Assembly (NCBI GenBank): GCA_902587155.1
Contig: CACIKE010000003.1
Location: 1 to 64,000, forward strand
From: an uncultured Pelagibacteraceae bacterium
GTDB lineage: Bacteria; Pseudomonadota; Alphaproteobacteria; Pelagibacterales; Pelagibacteraceae
DNA: 64,000 bases
Direction of reading: 5' to 3'
Shown here: positions 45,676 through 53,093 of the stretch, in pieces
How the letters are laid out: each line of letters opens with the position of its first letter
How positions within the stretch are numbered: position 1 is the first letter of the stretch
The notes under the pieces: model-generated
Databases searched by the model: none
Told to the model about the DNA's origin: nothing
What the model saw: only the letters and a program-made list of their open reading frames with translations
Program-made: the position numbers and the translations under genes

Positions 45676-46995
45676 TTAGTATCTTCCCAAACAAACATCT
45701 TCAACACAAATAAATTGTGATGCATTTTTCAATATCTCACTATTGTTAGATCCCTCCCAAACAGGTCGTGATTTTAAGTGATACGATAAGTTTCCAGCTT
45801 TCCATTCATCTCCAGTGACGAATTGAATTTCTCCATTAAAATCTTTACTCCAAATTAATTGAACTTTGGATGCAATCTCTTTTCCAGGATAGTCGGTTCT
45901 TTTATCTGTTTGAGAAATTGAAACGTAAGAATAAATAATTGGTGACAAAAAAAATAGAAACAAAAATCCTGATAAAAAAGAATTTGTTTTTTTAATATTT
46001 ATCTGTGATTTCAAAATATAGATAAATAAAACCCCAAAATATAAATAAAAAGGTGTCATCCACATCGTTCTGATTTTAGAGCCCATTATCACTGAAGTAA
46101 TAAAAATAAGAAAGATTGGTAATAAGTTTATGACTAATAAAAATAGTAATTTTTTATCTTTAACATTAAACTTAAAATTAATCTTTTTTACCAATAACCA
46201 AATTAAAAAGAAAAACGGAAAAAGTGTTCCTACTTGTTTAAGTAAAAATAATATTGGCTGCTCAAAATGATTTATTAAACTTGGTTCTAAGCCTGTTCTT
46301 TTTAAGCCATAAAAAATTGTGATAAAATCATTTCCATATAACCATATCAAATGAGGAATTAATAAAATTATAAAAACCTCTAAAGTAATAAAGTATTTAA
46401 AATCGAATTTTCTATCTTTTTTAATTAATATTAAATACATAAAAAGTAAAAAGATTGATGCTAATAGATATACAAATAAGTACTTTGACAGAAATCCTAT
46501 TGCACTAAATAAACCAATTAAAAAACAATCTGATAATTTTATCTCTTTTGAAGAGTAAATTTTCCATGAAAAATAAACAACTAAAGACCAAAATGGGAGC
46601 TGGCATACATTTACATTAAACTCGGGTGTCGTAAAATTATAGAAATAAATTGCCTCTAAAATTAAAACAGAAAAAAGACTTAATAATTTGCTTGATAAAA
46701 TCTCATCAGCGACTTTAAAAACAAAATAGAAAGAAATCACTACAAATAATGAGCTTAAGAAATAATATGCCCAATCCTGCGCACCAAATATCTGAAAGAA
46801 AATTTCTGTAAAAAGTGCGCTTCCAGGTGGATGTTTATTGAAACCCCAGTCTAAATTGCTGCCCCACGCTAAAGCTTCGATAACATCTAGTGGTAGATTT
46901 TTATTATTTATTGTAGGAACAACCGTCCAAATTAACAAATGTGATAAAACAAAAATAAAAAATATATTATTTATATTTCTATTTAAACTGATCAT
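45676..46995 (-). CDS. GT39/ArnT-like integral membrane glycosyltransferase
   Basis: A 439-residue polytopic protein with about ten membrane segments. The first periplasmic loop contains LPLDVIEALAWGSNLDWGFN and KHPPGSALFTEIFFQIFGAQ. The acidic pair and KHPP motif are typical of the PMT_2/ArnT-type GT-C fold, which transfers sugars from polyprenyl-phosphate donors in the periplasm. The small C-terminal domain (FVTGDEWKAGNLSYHLKSRP) is also seen in this family. The acceptor is unknown; an envelope glycan or lipid A-type target is possible. Divergent from dksA. Confidence 0.8.
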   Translation of the reverse strand: MISLNRNINNIFFIFVLSHLLIWTVVPTINNKNLPLDVIEALAWGSNLDWGFNKHPPGSALFTEIFFQIFGAQDWAYYFLSSLFVVISFYFVFKVADEILSSKLLSLFSVLILEAIYFYNFTTPEFNVNVCQLPFWSLVVYFSWKIYSSKEIKLSDCFLIGLFSAIGFLSKYLFVYLLASIFLLFMYLILIKKDRKFDFKYFITLEVFIILLIPHLIWLYGNDFITIFYGLKRTGLEPSLINHFEQPILFLLKQVGTLFPFFFLIWLLVKKINFKFNVKDKKLLFLLVINLLPIFLIFITSVIMGSKIRTMWMTPFYLYFGVLFIYILKSQINIKKTNSFLSGFLFLFFLSPIIYSYVSISQTDKRTDYPGKEIASKVQLIWSKDFNGEIQFVTGDEWKAGNLSYHLKSRPVWEGSNNSEILKNASQFICVEDVCLGRY

Positions 46996-47024
46996 TATTT
47001 AATAATTACAATAATTAACCTTAC

Positions 47025-47052
47025 TTGACACCCATATTTTGCTGAATATACT
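47025..47052 (+). promoter_or_regulatory. Sigma-70 promoter of the dksA operon
   Basis: TTGACA and TATACT are separated by 16 bp, a near-consensus housekeeping promoter. Transcription would begin near 47059, about 16 bp before the ATG at 47075. This also rules out the track's longer dksA start at 47039, which lies inside the promoter. It is the clearest promoter I could read in the window. Confidence 0.75.
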
Positions 47053-47074
47053 CCCTCGAACTCAATTAGAAAAT

Positions 47075-47614
47075 ATGGCGAAAACCAGCAAAGTTAAAAA
47101 AAAAGTTGTAAAAGCAAAGAATAAAACTGTCAGTAAAACTAAAGCTAAGAAAACAGCTAAAACTACAGTAGCTAAAACTAAAGAGACAATTAAAGGTCCA
47201 ATTAAAATTTCTAAAACTTATATTCCAAAGGATACTGAAAAATATATGTGCGAGAAACACAAAGTATTTTTTAGAATGAAGCTTCAAGAGTGGAGGAAAG
47301 ATTTGGTAAGAGCAAATAATGAAGCTCTTTATAATGGAAGTTTAGATGATAATAGCATTTCGGCAGATATTGTAGATCAGGCGAGCTCCTACACTGATAA
47401 AAATGTTGAGATGAAAGCTATTAATAGACAAATTAAACTCATTTCAGAAATAGATAAAGCGCTAGCAAGAATTAGAGAAGATACTTATGGGTACTGCCTT
47501 GATACAGCAGAACCAATAGGGCTAAAAAGACTCATGGCGAGACCTGTCGCTAAGTATACTATTGCTGCTCAGGAAAAACATGAAAAGGATGAAAAAGTTC
47601 ACGCCGATGACTAA
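47075..47614 (+). CDS. dksA: DksA/TraR family RNA polymerase-binding protein lacking the zinc-finger cysteines
   Basis: A 179-residue protein. Residues 1-45 are Lys/Ala/Thr-rich (KKKVVKAKNKTVSKTKAKKT), then a DksA core: YMCEKHKVFFRMKLQEWRKD, coiled-coil tip and ARIREDTYGYCLDTAEPIGL with KRLMARPVAKYTIAAQEKHE. The four-cysteine finger of E. coli DksA is reduced to a single Cys in that region, as in some alphaproteobacterial homologues. DksA tunes transcription with ppGpp. Start chosen from the promoter at 47025-47052. Two micro-ORFs follow without a gap. Confidence 0.9.
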   Translation: MAKTSKVKKKVVKAKNKTVSKTKAKKTAKTTVAKTKETIKGPIKISKTYIPKDTEKYMCEKHKVFFRMKLQEWRKDLVRANNEALYNGSLDDNSISADIVDQASSYTDKNVEMKAINRQIKLISEIDKALARIREDTYGYCLDTAEPIGLKRLMARPVAKYTIAAQEKHEKDEKVHADD

Positions 47615-47732
47615 AAAAAAGAAAAAAACTAAAAAAGTTCATAATCCCGTAACTTATTATTTTACTAAAAAGTATATATATTATTATTATGGTTTGTTTT
47701 GGATAATTTTGTTATTTATTGTATTTAGTTAA
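47607..47732 (+). CDS. Micro-ORF 1 behind dksA: 41-residue single-pass membrane protein
   Basis: Too short for the ORF track. The ATG at 47607 overlaps the dksA stop by 8 bp. The product has a very basic N-terminus (MTKKKKKTKK), a Tyr-rich stretch (YIYYYYG) and a hydrophobic tail (LFWIILLFIVFS) that could form one membrane segment, basic side in the cytoplasm. I know no named family. Position between dksA and a second micro-ORF, with stop/start overlap, supports real translation. Confidence 0.6.
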   Translation: MTKKKKKTKKVHNPVTYYFTKKYIYYYYGLFWIILLFIVFS

Positions 47733-47836
47733 TGGATACAAAAATACTTTTGATAATTATCATTGTCCTCGCTATAGAGGTTTCAGGTCATGGAATTTTT
47801 GCTTCTTTGTTTAGATTGCTTAGCTCAATGAACTAA
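47732..47836 (+). CDS. Micro-ORF 2 behind dksA: 34-residue membrane peptide
   Basis: The ATG shares one base with the stop of the previous micro-ORF (TAATG), a classic coupling arrangement. The product is mainly hydrophobic: KILLIIIIVLAIEVSGHGIF followed by ASLFRLLSS. One membrane segment is likely. The stop overlaps the convergent glutathione S-transferase stop by 4 bp. No family recognised; coding status rests on overlap geometry and composition. Confidence 0.5.
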   Translation: MDTKILLIIIIVLAIEVSGHGIFASLFRLLSSMN

Positions 47837-48462
47837 TATGGTTTGGGTGGAAACTCATTTTTATCCATAAAAGCAAATCCTTTTTTTACACCATCTCTTT
47901 TTGAAATTTCCTCATACCATCTTGTAAGATTTTTAAAACTTTTAAGGCCAATATCATGCCATTCATGTCTTGCTATCCAAGGGAATGTCCCAATATCTGC
48001 AATTGTGTAATTATTACCTGATAAATATTTTGATTTAGATAATCTCTCGTCCAATTCCTTGTATATTCGTTTAGAAATTTTAAAATATCTTTCCTCACCA
48101 AATTTACTTTTTCCAGGATTATAATGATGGAATTGATGGTGTTGACCTAACATTGGACCAACATAACCCATTTGAGCCATCAACCACTGATTAATTTCTA
48201 ATCTTTCTTCAGAATTATAAAATTTTCCACTTAGCTCAGCCAAATAAATCAGGATTGCTCCAGACTCAAAGATCGTTTTTTTATTTTTATGATCAATAAT
48301 TACCGGAATTTTGCTTAAAGGACTTATTTTTTTGAACTCATCCTTAAATTGTTCACCATTATTTATATCAACTTTGATTACTTTGTAATCAAATCCAATT
48401 TCCTCAAGCATAATACTAATTTTTTTGCCATTTGGTGTATTAGCTGAGTAAAGATCTATCAC
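47833..48462 (-). CDS. Glutathione S-transferase family protein (YfcG/Ure2p-like)
   Basis: A 209-residue GST. The thioredoxin-fold N-terminal domain reads MIDLYSANTPNGKKISIMLE, KISPLSKIPVIIDHKNK and TIFESGAILIYLAELSGKFY. The C-terminal helical domain contains QHHQFHHYNPGKSKFGEERY and NYTIADIGTFPWIARHEWHD. The TPNG and ESGAIL motifs fit the YfcG/nu-class disulfide-bond oxidoreductase type. It overlaps the reductase gene upstream by 4 bp, in the run that follows the proteorhodopsin gene. Confidence 0.9.
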   Translation of the reverse strand: MIDLYSANTPNGKKISIMLEEIGFDYKVIKVDINNGEQFKDEFKKISPLSKIPVIIDHKNKKTIFESGAILIYLAELSGKFYNSEERLEINQWLMAQMGYVGPMLGQHHQFHHYNPGKSKFGEERYFKISKRIYKELDERLSKSKYLSGNNYTIADIGTFPWIARHEWHDIGLKSFKNLTRWYEEISKRDGVKKGFAFMDKNEFPPKPY

Positions 48463-49475
48463 TCTTTTTTTCCAAGTCTTTTCAATAAGTTTGTTGAAGT
48501 TGTTGTGAATTCAAATCTATATTTTTCATCAGGTCTTGCTAATTTAAAACATGCTCTTGCTGCTAAAGCTCCTTCATGGAAACCTGACAAAATTAGTTTT
48601 AATTTACCAGGATAATTACAGATATCACCCACTGCATAAATACCTTTTTGATTAGTCTCAAATTTTTCAGTATCTACCTCAATAGTTTTTTTATTCAGAT
48701 TAAGGCCCCAATTAGCAATTGGTCCAAGTTGCATAATAAGACCAAAAAAACCTAAAACATATTCAGTCTTTAAGTTTTTTATTCCACCATTGTCATGTTT
48801 AATATCAATGCTTTCTAGTGTTTGTTCCCCATGAACATTTGCCATTTGATATTTATTGAAAAGATTTATTTTACCGTCTTTTACTAATGCGTGCATTTTA
48901 TCAACAGTAGCTTGTGCACCTCTAAATTCATCTCTTCTATGTATCAAGTTTACATTAGACTCTTTTGATAACTCAATAGCCCAATCTAATGCGCTATCTC
49001 CACCTCCAAAAATTGAAACTGTTTTTCCTTTGAAGATGTTTTTATCTTTTACCGAATAAAATAACGATTTGTTTTCAAATTTTTCACATTCTTTTGGTGG
49101 AAATTTTCGAGGTTCAAATGAACCAACACCACCTGCAATAATTACATTTGGAGTTAAAAAAAAATTTCCTCCACTAGTTTTTACTAACCAATTGTTATCC
49201 TCTTTTTTTACCTCTTCAACTCTTTCACTTAAATGAAATTTAATATTAAAGGGTTTTAATTGATCTAATAAATTATTGGTAAGTTCTTCTCCTGTGCATT
49301 CTGGCACCGCGGGTATATCGTAAATTGGCTTATCAGGATAAAGTTCGATACATTGACCTCCAATTTTATCTAAATTATCAACTATCTCACAATCTAATCC
49401 GATTAATTTTAATTGATGAGCAGTAAAAAGTCCTGTTGGACCTGCTCCAATAATTAATGCATCAGTTTTTTTCAT
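48459..49475 (-). CDS. Ferredoxin/thioredoxin reductase-type flavoprotein (FNR of TrxR fold)
   Basis: A 338-residue FAD/NAD(P)H oxidoreductase. FAD motif ALIIGAGPTGLFTAHQLKLI, IGGQCIELYPDKPIYDIPAV, NAD(P)H motif VSIFGGGDSALDWAIEL and GIYAVGDICNYPGKLKLILS. There is no CxxC redox pair, and the sequence fits TrxR-like ferredoxin-NADP reductases (YumC type) rather than true thioredoxin reductase. The ferredoxin gene 0 bp upstream is the probable partner. In SAR11 this position behind proteorhodopsin is often annotated thioredoxin reductase. Confidence 0.85.
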   Translation of the reverse strand: MKKTDALIIGAGPTGLFTAHQLKLIGLDCEIVDNLDKIGGQCIELYPDKPIYDIPAVPECTGEELTNNLLDQLKPFNIKFHLSERVEEVKKEDNNWLVKTSGGNFFLTPNVIIAGGVGSFEPRKFPPKECEKFENKSLFYSVKDKNIFKGKTVSIFGGGDSALDWAIELSKESNVNLIHRRDEFRGAQATVDKMHALVKDGKINLFNKYQMANVHGEQTLESIDIKHDNGGIKNLKTEYVLGFFGLIMQLGPIANWGLNLNKKTIEVDTEKFETNQKGIYAVGDICNYPGKLKLILSGFHEGALAARACFKLARPDEKYRFEFTTTSTNLLKRLGKKE

Positions 49476-49796
49476 TTAAGCTTGTTTGGATGGTATGTTT
49501 ACTTCAAGTCCATCTAATTCATCTGAAACAATTATTTGACAACTAAGCCTACTATTTGTTTTTGGTTCAAATGCCATATCTAACATATCATCCTCTCCAT
49601 CTTCTTTTTTTGGAATTTTATTAAACCAATCATCTTTGACATAAACATGGCAGGTTGCGCACGCCATCCCTCCACCACAATCTGCATCGATACCAGGAAT
49701 ATCATTTTGAACAGCTCCCTCCATAACAGTAAGACCATTTTGCACCTCAACTGTATGAGTTTGATTATCAGAAGTTATGTATGTTATTTTTGCCAT
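49476..49796 (-). CDS. [2Fe-2S] ferredoxin (adrenodoxin/FdxB-like)
   Basis: A 106-residue ferredoxin. Cluster ligands appear as [17 protein letters not shown] (Cys-x5-Cys-x2-Cys) with the fourth in SRLSCQIIV, the vertebrate/adrenodoxin-type spacing. It carries one electron and probably pairs with the reductase encoded immediately downstream. The gene follows proteorhodopsin beyond a strong hairpin terminator, so its transcription depends on read-through or an unrecognised promoter in the 82-bp spacer. Confidence 0.92.
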   Translation of the reverse strand: MAKITYITSDNQTHTVEVQNGLTVMEGAVQNDIPGIDADCGGGMACATCHVYVKDDWFNKIPKKEDGEDDMLDMAFEPKTNSRLSCQIIVSDELDGLEVNIPSKQA

Positions 49797-49823
49797 TTAA
49801 TTGAATATAGGGATCAAAAAAAA

Positions 49824-49855
49824 TAGGGCAAGTATGTAAAAACATACTCGCCCTA
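49824..49855 (-). terminator. Intrinsic terminator downstream of proteorhodopsin
   Basis: On the minus strand TAGGGC and AGTATG(T) arms pair with their complements across one A/C mismatch, giving a 13-bp stem with an AAAA/TTTT loop, followed by ATTTTTTT. This is a strong rho-independent terminator 24 bp after the proteorhodopsin stop. It should end most transcripts before the ferredoxin gene. Confidence 0.88.
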
Positions 49856-49878
49856 AAATTATTTTAATTACTTAGTAA

Positions 49879-50655
49879 TTATCTTGCTCTTGAGCCAGCT
49901 CCTGAACTCATTGCAGCAGCCCAGATTACTAGACCGAATGCAATTTTGTTAATGAAGTCAGCTAAGTTGTAAACAACGTTTAGTGAGTTAGCATCTACAC
50001 CACCTGTTAGGTAACCAAATACATAACCTAATGGATAAATAGCCCAACCTACAGTTACAATCATTCTCATTGCACCGAACGCAGTTACAAGAGCTTTGTT
50101 ACCGCTTTTAGCAGCAGCTCTTCCAGCTTCACCAGAGAATATTTCATATAGAATGTAAATCCATCCAGCCATACCGATTACAAAACCAAGTGTAGCATTG
50201 ATGTATCCAGCTTCTCCTAAGTATCCTCCGATTAACATTACTAATGAACCGATTAACAATCTCCAGAACATTCCAGAATTTGCTTTTCTTACTGCTACTA
50301 GAATTAAGTAGAATTCTACCATCTGTAATGGCACAGTAATTAACCAGTCAATATATCTGTATACTGTTGGTGAGTCACCTGTAGCAACCCATACTTCTCT
50401 CATGTACATGTAGTGAATGAAAGCGATACCAGTTACAAGACCTGCAACAGTTACTGATGTTTTCCACGCAGGGTTAACAGTACCTCTCTCCATGAAGAAG
50501 AAAGCTGTAGCCGCTAACATACCCATTGAAATTATCCAAAAAGATATTCCAACAAAGTCATCCTGTGCTAACATCGTTGCGTCTGCTGCATTAGCAACAC
50601 CTGCATAACCCACTAGGGCTAACGCTGCTAGAGCAAACAGTTTAAGTTTTTTCAT
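49879..50655 (-). CDS. Proteorhodopsin, light-driven proton pump (blue-tuned, Gln at the tuning site)
   Basis: A 258-residue seven-helix rhodopsin with signal peptide LFALAALALVGYAGVANA. Key residues all sit six positions after green-proteorhodopsin numbering: H81 (H75), proton acceptor D103 in RYIDWLITVPLQ (D97), tuning residue Q111 (position 105; Gln gives blue, Leu green), proton donor E114 (E108), retinal lysine K237 in DFINKIAFGL (K231). It pumps protons out of the cell in light. A GAGGGAG ribosome binding site and a structured leader precede it; a strong terminator follows. No carotenoid or retinal genes are nearby. Confidence 0.97.
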   Translation of the reverse strand: MKKLKLFALAALALVGYAGVANAADATMLAQDDFVGISFWIISMGMLAATAFFFMERGTVNPAWKTSVTVAGLVTGIAFIHYMYMREVWVATGDSPTVYRYIDWLITVPLQMVEFYLILVAVRKANSGMFWRLLIGSLVMLIGGYLGEAGYINATLGFVIGMAGWIYILYEIFSGEAGRAAAKSGNKALVTAFGAMRMIVTVGWAIYPLGYVFGYLTGGVDANSLNVVYNLADFINKIAFGLVIWAAAMSSGAGSRAR

Positions 50656-50685
50656 AAAAAACTCCCTCTTTAGTTAGTTTTTACT

Positions 50686-50721
50686 TTAGTTTATATAAAC
50701 TAAGCTCGGGCTTCCCCAAGC
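50686..50721 (-). promoter_or_regulatory. Palindrome and hairpin in the proteorhodopsin leader/promoter
   Basis: At 50686-50703 TTAGTTTATATAAACTAA is a perfect 18-bp palindrome, 31 bp upstream of the proteorhodopsin ATG. Adjoining it at 50704-50721, the minus strand reads GCTTGGG-GAAG-CCCGAGC, a 7-bp stem (one T-G pair) and the only G+C-rich stretch in the 211-bp spacer. They may be an operator with a -10 core (TATATAAA) or a 5' leader structure. No terminator is needed here since the flanking genes diverge. The rest of the spacer shows nothing I can name. Confidence 0.5.
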
Positions 50722-50866
50722 AAAAGTTGTGGTTAAATACCAAATAAAAACACTTAATAGAAGACCTAATTGTCATTAATTTACATTGATTTTACTTGTT
50801 TTTTAAAATTAAATACAATTTGTGATTTAAAAACCACAATAAATTAACTAACGAATCAAAAGAATT

Positions 50867-52768
50867 ATGTCAGATAAATTTAAAGAAATTTATAGAAAAT
50901 CAATCGAAGACCCTGAGAATTTCTGGAGAAAAGCAGCTGACGATATTTTTTGGTTTAAGAAACCATCAAAAATTTTAAACAAATCTAACCCTCCTTTTTA
51001 TAAATGGTTTGAAGATGGGGTAACAAATACTTGCTACAATGCATTAGATATTCATATAGATAACGGACAAGGTCAAAAAACTGCACTAATCTACGATAGT
51101 CCCATCACAGGTAACAAAAGTAAACTTACATATGAAGAATTAAGATCAAAAGTTTCTAAATTTGCCGGTGCTTTGAAAAATCAAGGCGTTGGAAAGGGTG
51201 ATAGAGTAATAATTTATATGCCAATGATACCTGAAGCAGTCATTGCAATGCTTGCTTGTGGAAGAATTGGAGCGATTCACTCCGTTGTTTTTGGTGGATT
51301 TGCATCAAATGAACTTGCAAGCAGAATAGATGACAGCAAAGCTAAAATTCTAGTCACAGCATCATGTGGTTTTGAGCCAGGTAGAACAGTTGAGTACAAG
51401 CCATTAGTAGATGAAGCAGTCAAACTAGCAAATCATAAGATAAGTAAGATGATTTTATTTCAAAGAAAAGGTCATGAGGCTAAATTAAATGCGCCTAATG
51501 AAATTAGTTGGGATGAGGCACTATCTGATACAAAAGATACTGACTGTGTGGAGATGAATTCAAATGAGTTTGCTTACATACTCTATACCTCGGGTACAAC
51601 AGGAACACCCAAAGGTATTGTAAGAGATATTGGAGGTCATATTGTAGCTTTGAAATGGACAATGAAAAATATCTACAACATTGATAAAGGAGATATTTGG
51701 TGGTCAGCTAGTGATATTGGTTGGATTGTAGGTCACTCTTACATTGTTTACGCTCCTTTATTTAAAGGGTGCACAACAGTTTTGTTTGAGGGTAAACCTG
51801 TGGGTACACCTGATGCAGGGGCTTTCTGGAAAATCATATCTGATTATAAAGTAAAATCTTTATTTACAGCTCCAACAGCATTTAGAGCAATTAAAAAAGA
51901 AGATCCTGATGGAAAATTCTTCTCTAAATACGATTTGAGTAGTTTTGAAAGTTTATTTCTTGCTGGAGAAAGAGCAGATCCAGATACAATCAAATGGGCA
52001 GAAAATTTATTAAAAGTTCCAGTGATAGACCATTGGTGGCAAACTGAAACAAGTTGGGCAATAAGCTCAAATTGCACAGGAATTGAAATGATGAAAACAA
52101 AATATGGTTCAGCCTGTAAGGCAGTGCCAGGTTATGATGTAAAAATTATTAAATCAGATCAAACTTTAGCTAAACCAAATGAGATGGGAGATATTGTAGT
52201 TAAATTACCTTTACCCCCTGGTACATTTCCAACTCTTTGGAATGCAGATCAAAGATACAAGGAAAATTATATGTCAAACTATGATGGTTACTATCAAACT
52301 TATGATGCAGGTCATATTGACGAAGATGGTTATATCTGGATTATGTCTAGAACTGACGACATTATAAATGTTGCTGGCCATAGATTGTCAACTGGTGCCA
52401 TTGAAGAAGTTTTATCTGAACATCAATCAGTGGCTGAGTGTGCAGTTCTTGGTATTGCAGATAAATTAAAAGGACAATTACCAATAGGATTAATAGTTTT
52501 AAAAGCTGGAGTTGATAAAGATAACGAAACAATTTCAAAGGAATGTATTCAAATGGTTAGAGATAAAATTGGTCCTGTGGCTGCATTTAAAGTTGCAATT
52601 GTTATCAAAAGACTTCCAAAAACAAGATCTGGAAAAATTTTAAGAGGAACAATTAGAAAAATTGCTGATAATGTTGAATATAAAATGCCTCCAACAATTG
52701 ATGATCCTGCAATTCTTGATGAGATCAAACAAGACTTGATTGACAATAAAATACTAAATAATGGTTAA
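50867..52768 (+). CDS. prpE: Propionyl-CoA synthetase-type acyl-CoA ligase
   Basis: A 633-residue AMP-forming ligase. The opening PENFWRKAADDIFWFKKPSK and SCGFEPGRTVEYKPLVDEAV fit PrpE/ACSS3 rather than Acs. AMP-binding core YILYTSGTTGTPKGIVRDIG, then HWWQTETSWAI and MSRTDDIINVAGHRLSTGAI, and the acylated-lysine motif LPKTRSGKILRGTIRK. It activates propionate (possibly acetate or acrylate) to its CoA ester. The gene overlaps the SMR transporter gene by 8 bp and is divergent from proteorhodopsin. Confidence 0.88.
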   Translation: MSDKFKEIYRKSIEDPENFWRKAADDIFWFKKPSKILNKSNPPFYKWFEDGVTNTCYNALDIHIDNGQGQKTALIYDSPITGNKSKLTYEELRSKVSKFAGALKNQGVGKGDRVIIYMPMIPEAVIAMLACGRIGAIHSVVFGGFASNELASRIDDSKAKILVTASCGFEPGRTVEYKPLVDEAVKLANHKISKMILFQRKGHEAKLNAPNEISWDEALSDTKDTDCVEMNSNEFAYILYTSGTTGTPKGIVRDIGGHIVALKWTMKNIYNIDKGDIWWSASDIGWIVGHSYIVYAPLFKGCTTVLFEGKPVGTPDAGAFWKIISDYKVKSLFTAPTAFRAIKKEDPDGKFFSKYDLSSFESLFLAGERADPDTIKWAENLLKVPVIDHWWQTETSWAISSNCTGIEMMKTKYGSACKAVPGYDVKIIKSDQTLAKPNEMGDIVVKLPLPPGTFPTLWNADQRYKENYMSNYDGYYQTYDAGHIDEDGYIWIMSRTDDIINVAGHRLSTGAIEEVLSEHQSVAECAVLGIADKLKGQLPIGLIVLKAGVDKDNETISKECIQMVRDKIGPVAAFKVAIVIKRLPKTRSGKILRGTIRKIADNVEYKMPPTIDDPAILDEIKQDLIDNKILNNG

Positions 52769-53093
52769 AACATATTCTTTTTTACTTATCGCTATATTTT
52801 GTGAGGTAGCTGGAACAATGTTATTGCCAGTTTCACAAAATTTTACCAAGATTATTCCAACGGTTTGTCTAACAATATTCTATTTGGTATCTTTCTATTT
52901 GATGACTTTTGTTATGGATAAACTACCAATAGCAATTGTTTATGCCACGTGGAGTGGACTTGGAGTATTTACAATAGCTTTGCTAGGATATTTCTTTTTT
53001 AAACAAACTTTAGCTTGGCAAGCTATTGCTGGATTATTCCTTATAGTTATTGGTGTTATATTGGTTAATAGTTTTAGTGTAAAAATTAACTAA
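52761..53093 (+). CDS. Small multidrug resistance (SMR) family transporter
   Basis: A 110-residue protein with four membrane helices. Helix 1 carries the essential glutamate in AIFCEVAGTMLLPVSQ (E14-equivalent), helices 2-3 read VSFYLMTFVMDKLPIAIVYA and TWSGLGVFTIALLGYFFFKQ, and helix 4 ends VIGVILVNSF. SMR proteins work as dimers exchanging protons for cationic drugs, guanidinium or amines. Substrate unknown. Co-transcribed with prpE; stop overlaps the convergent dihydroorotase stop by 8 bp. Confidence 0.92.
   Translation: MVKTYSFLLIAIFCEVAGTMLLPVSQNFTKIIPTVCLTIFYLVSFYLMTFVMDKLPIAIVYATWSGLGVFTIALLGYFFFKQTLAWQAIAGLFLIVIGVILVNSFSVKIN

Noticed and set aside
47039-47074. Longer N-terminus for dksA
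   Set aside because: The extra codons contain the -10 element of a near-consensus promoter, so they cannot be transcribed from it.
47066-47287. Antisense ORF of 73 aa opposite dksA
   Set aside because: It mirrors the Lys-rich tail of dksA as Phe/Ser runs; low complexity and no family pattern.
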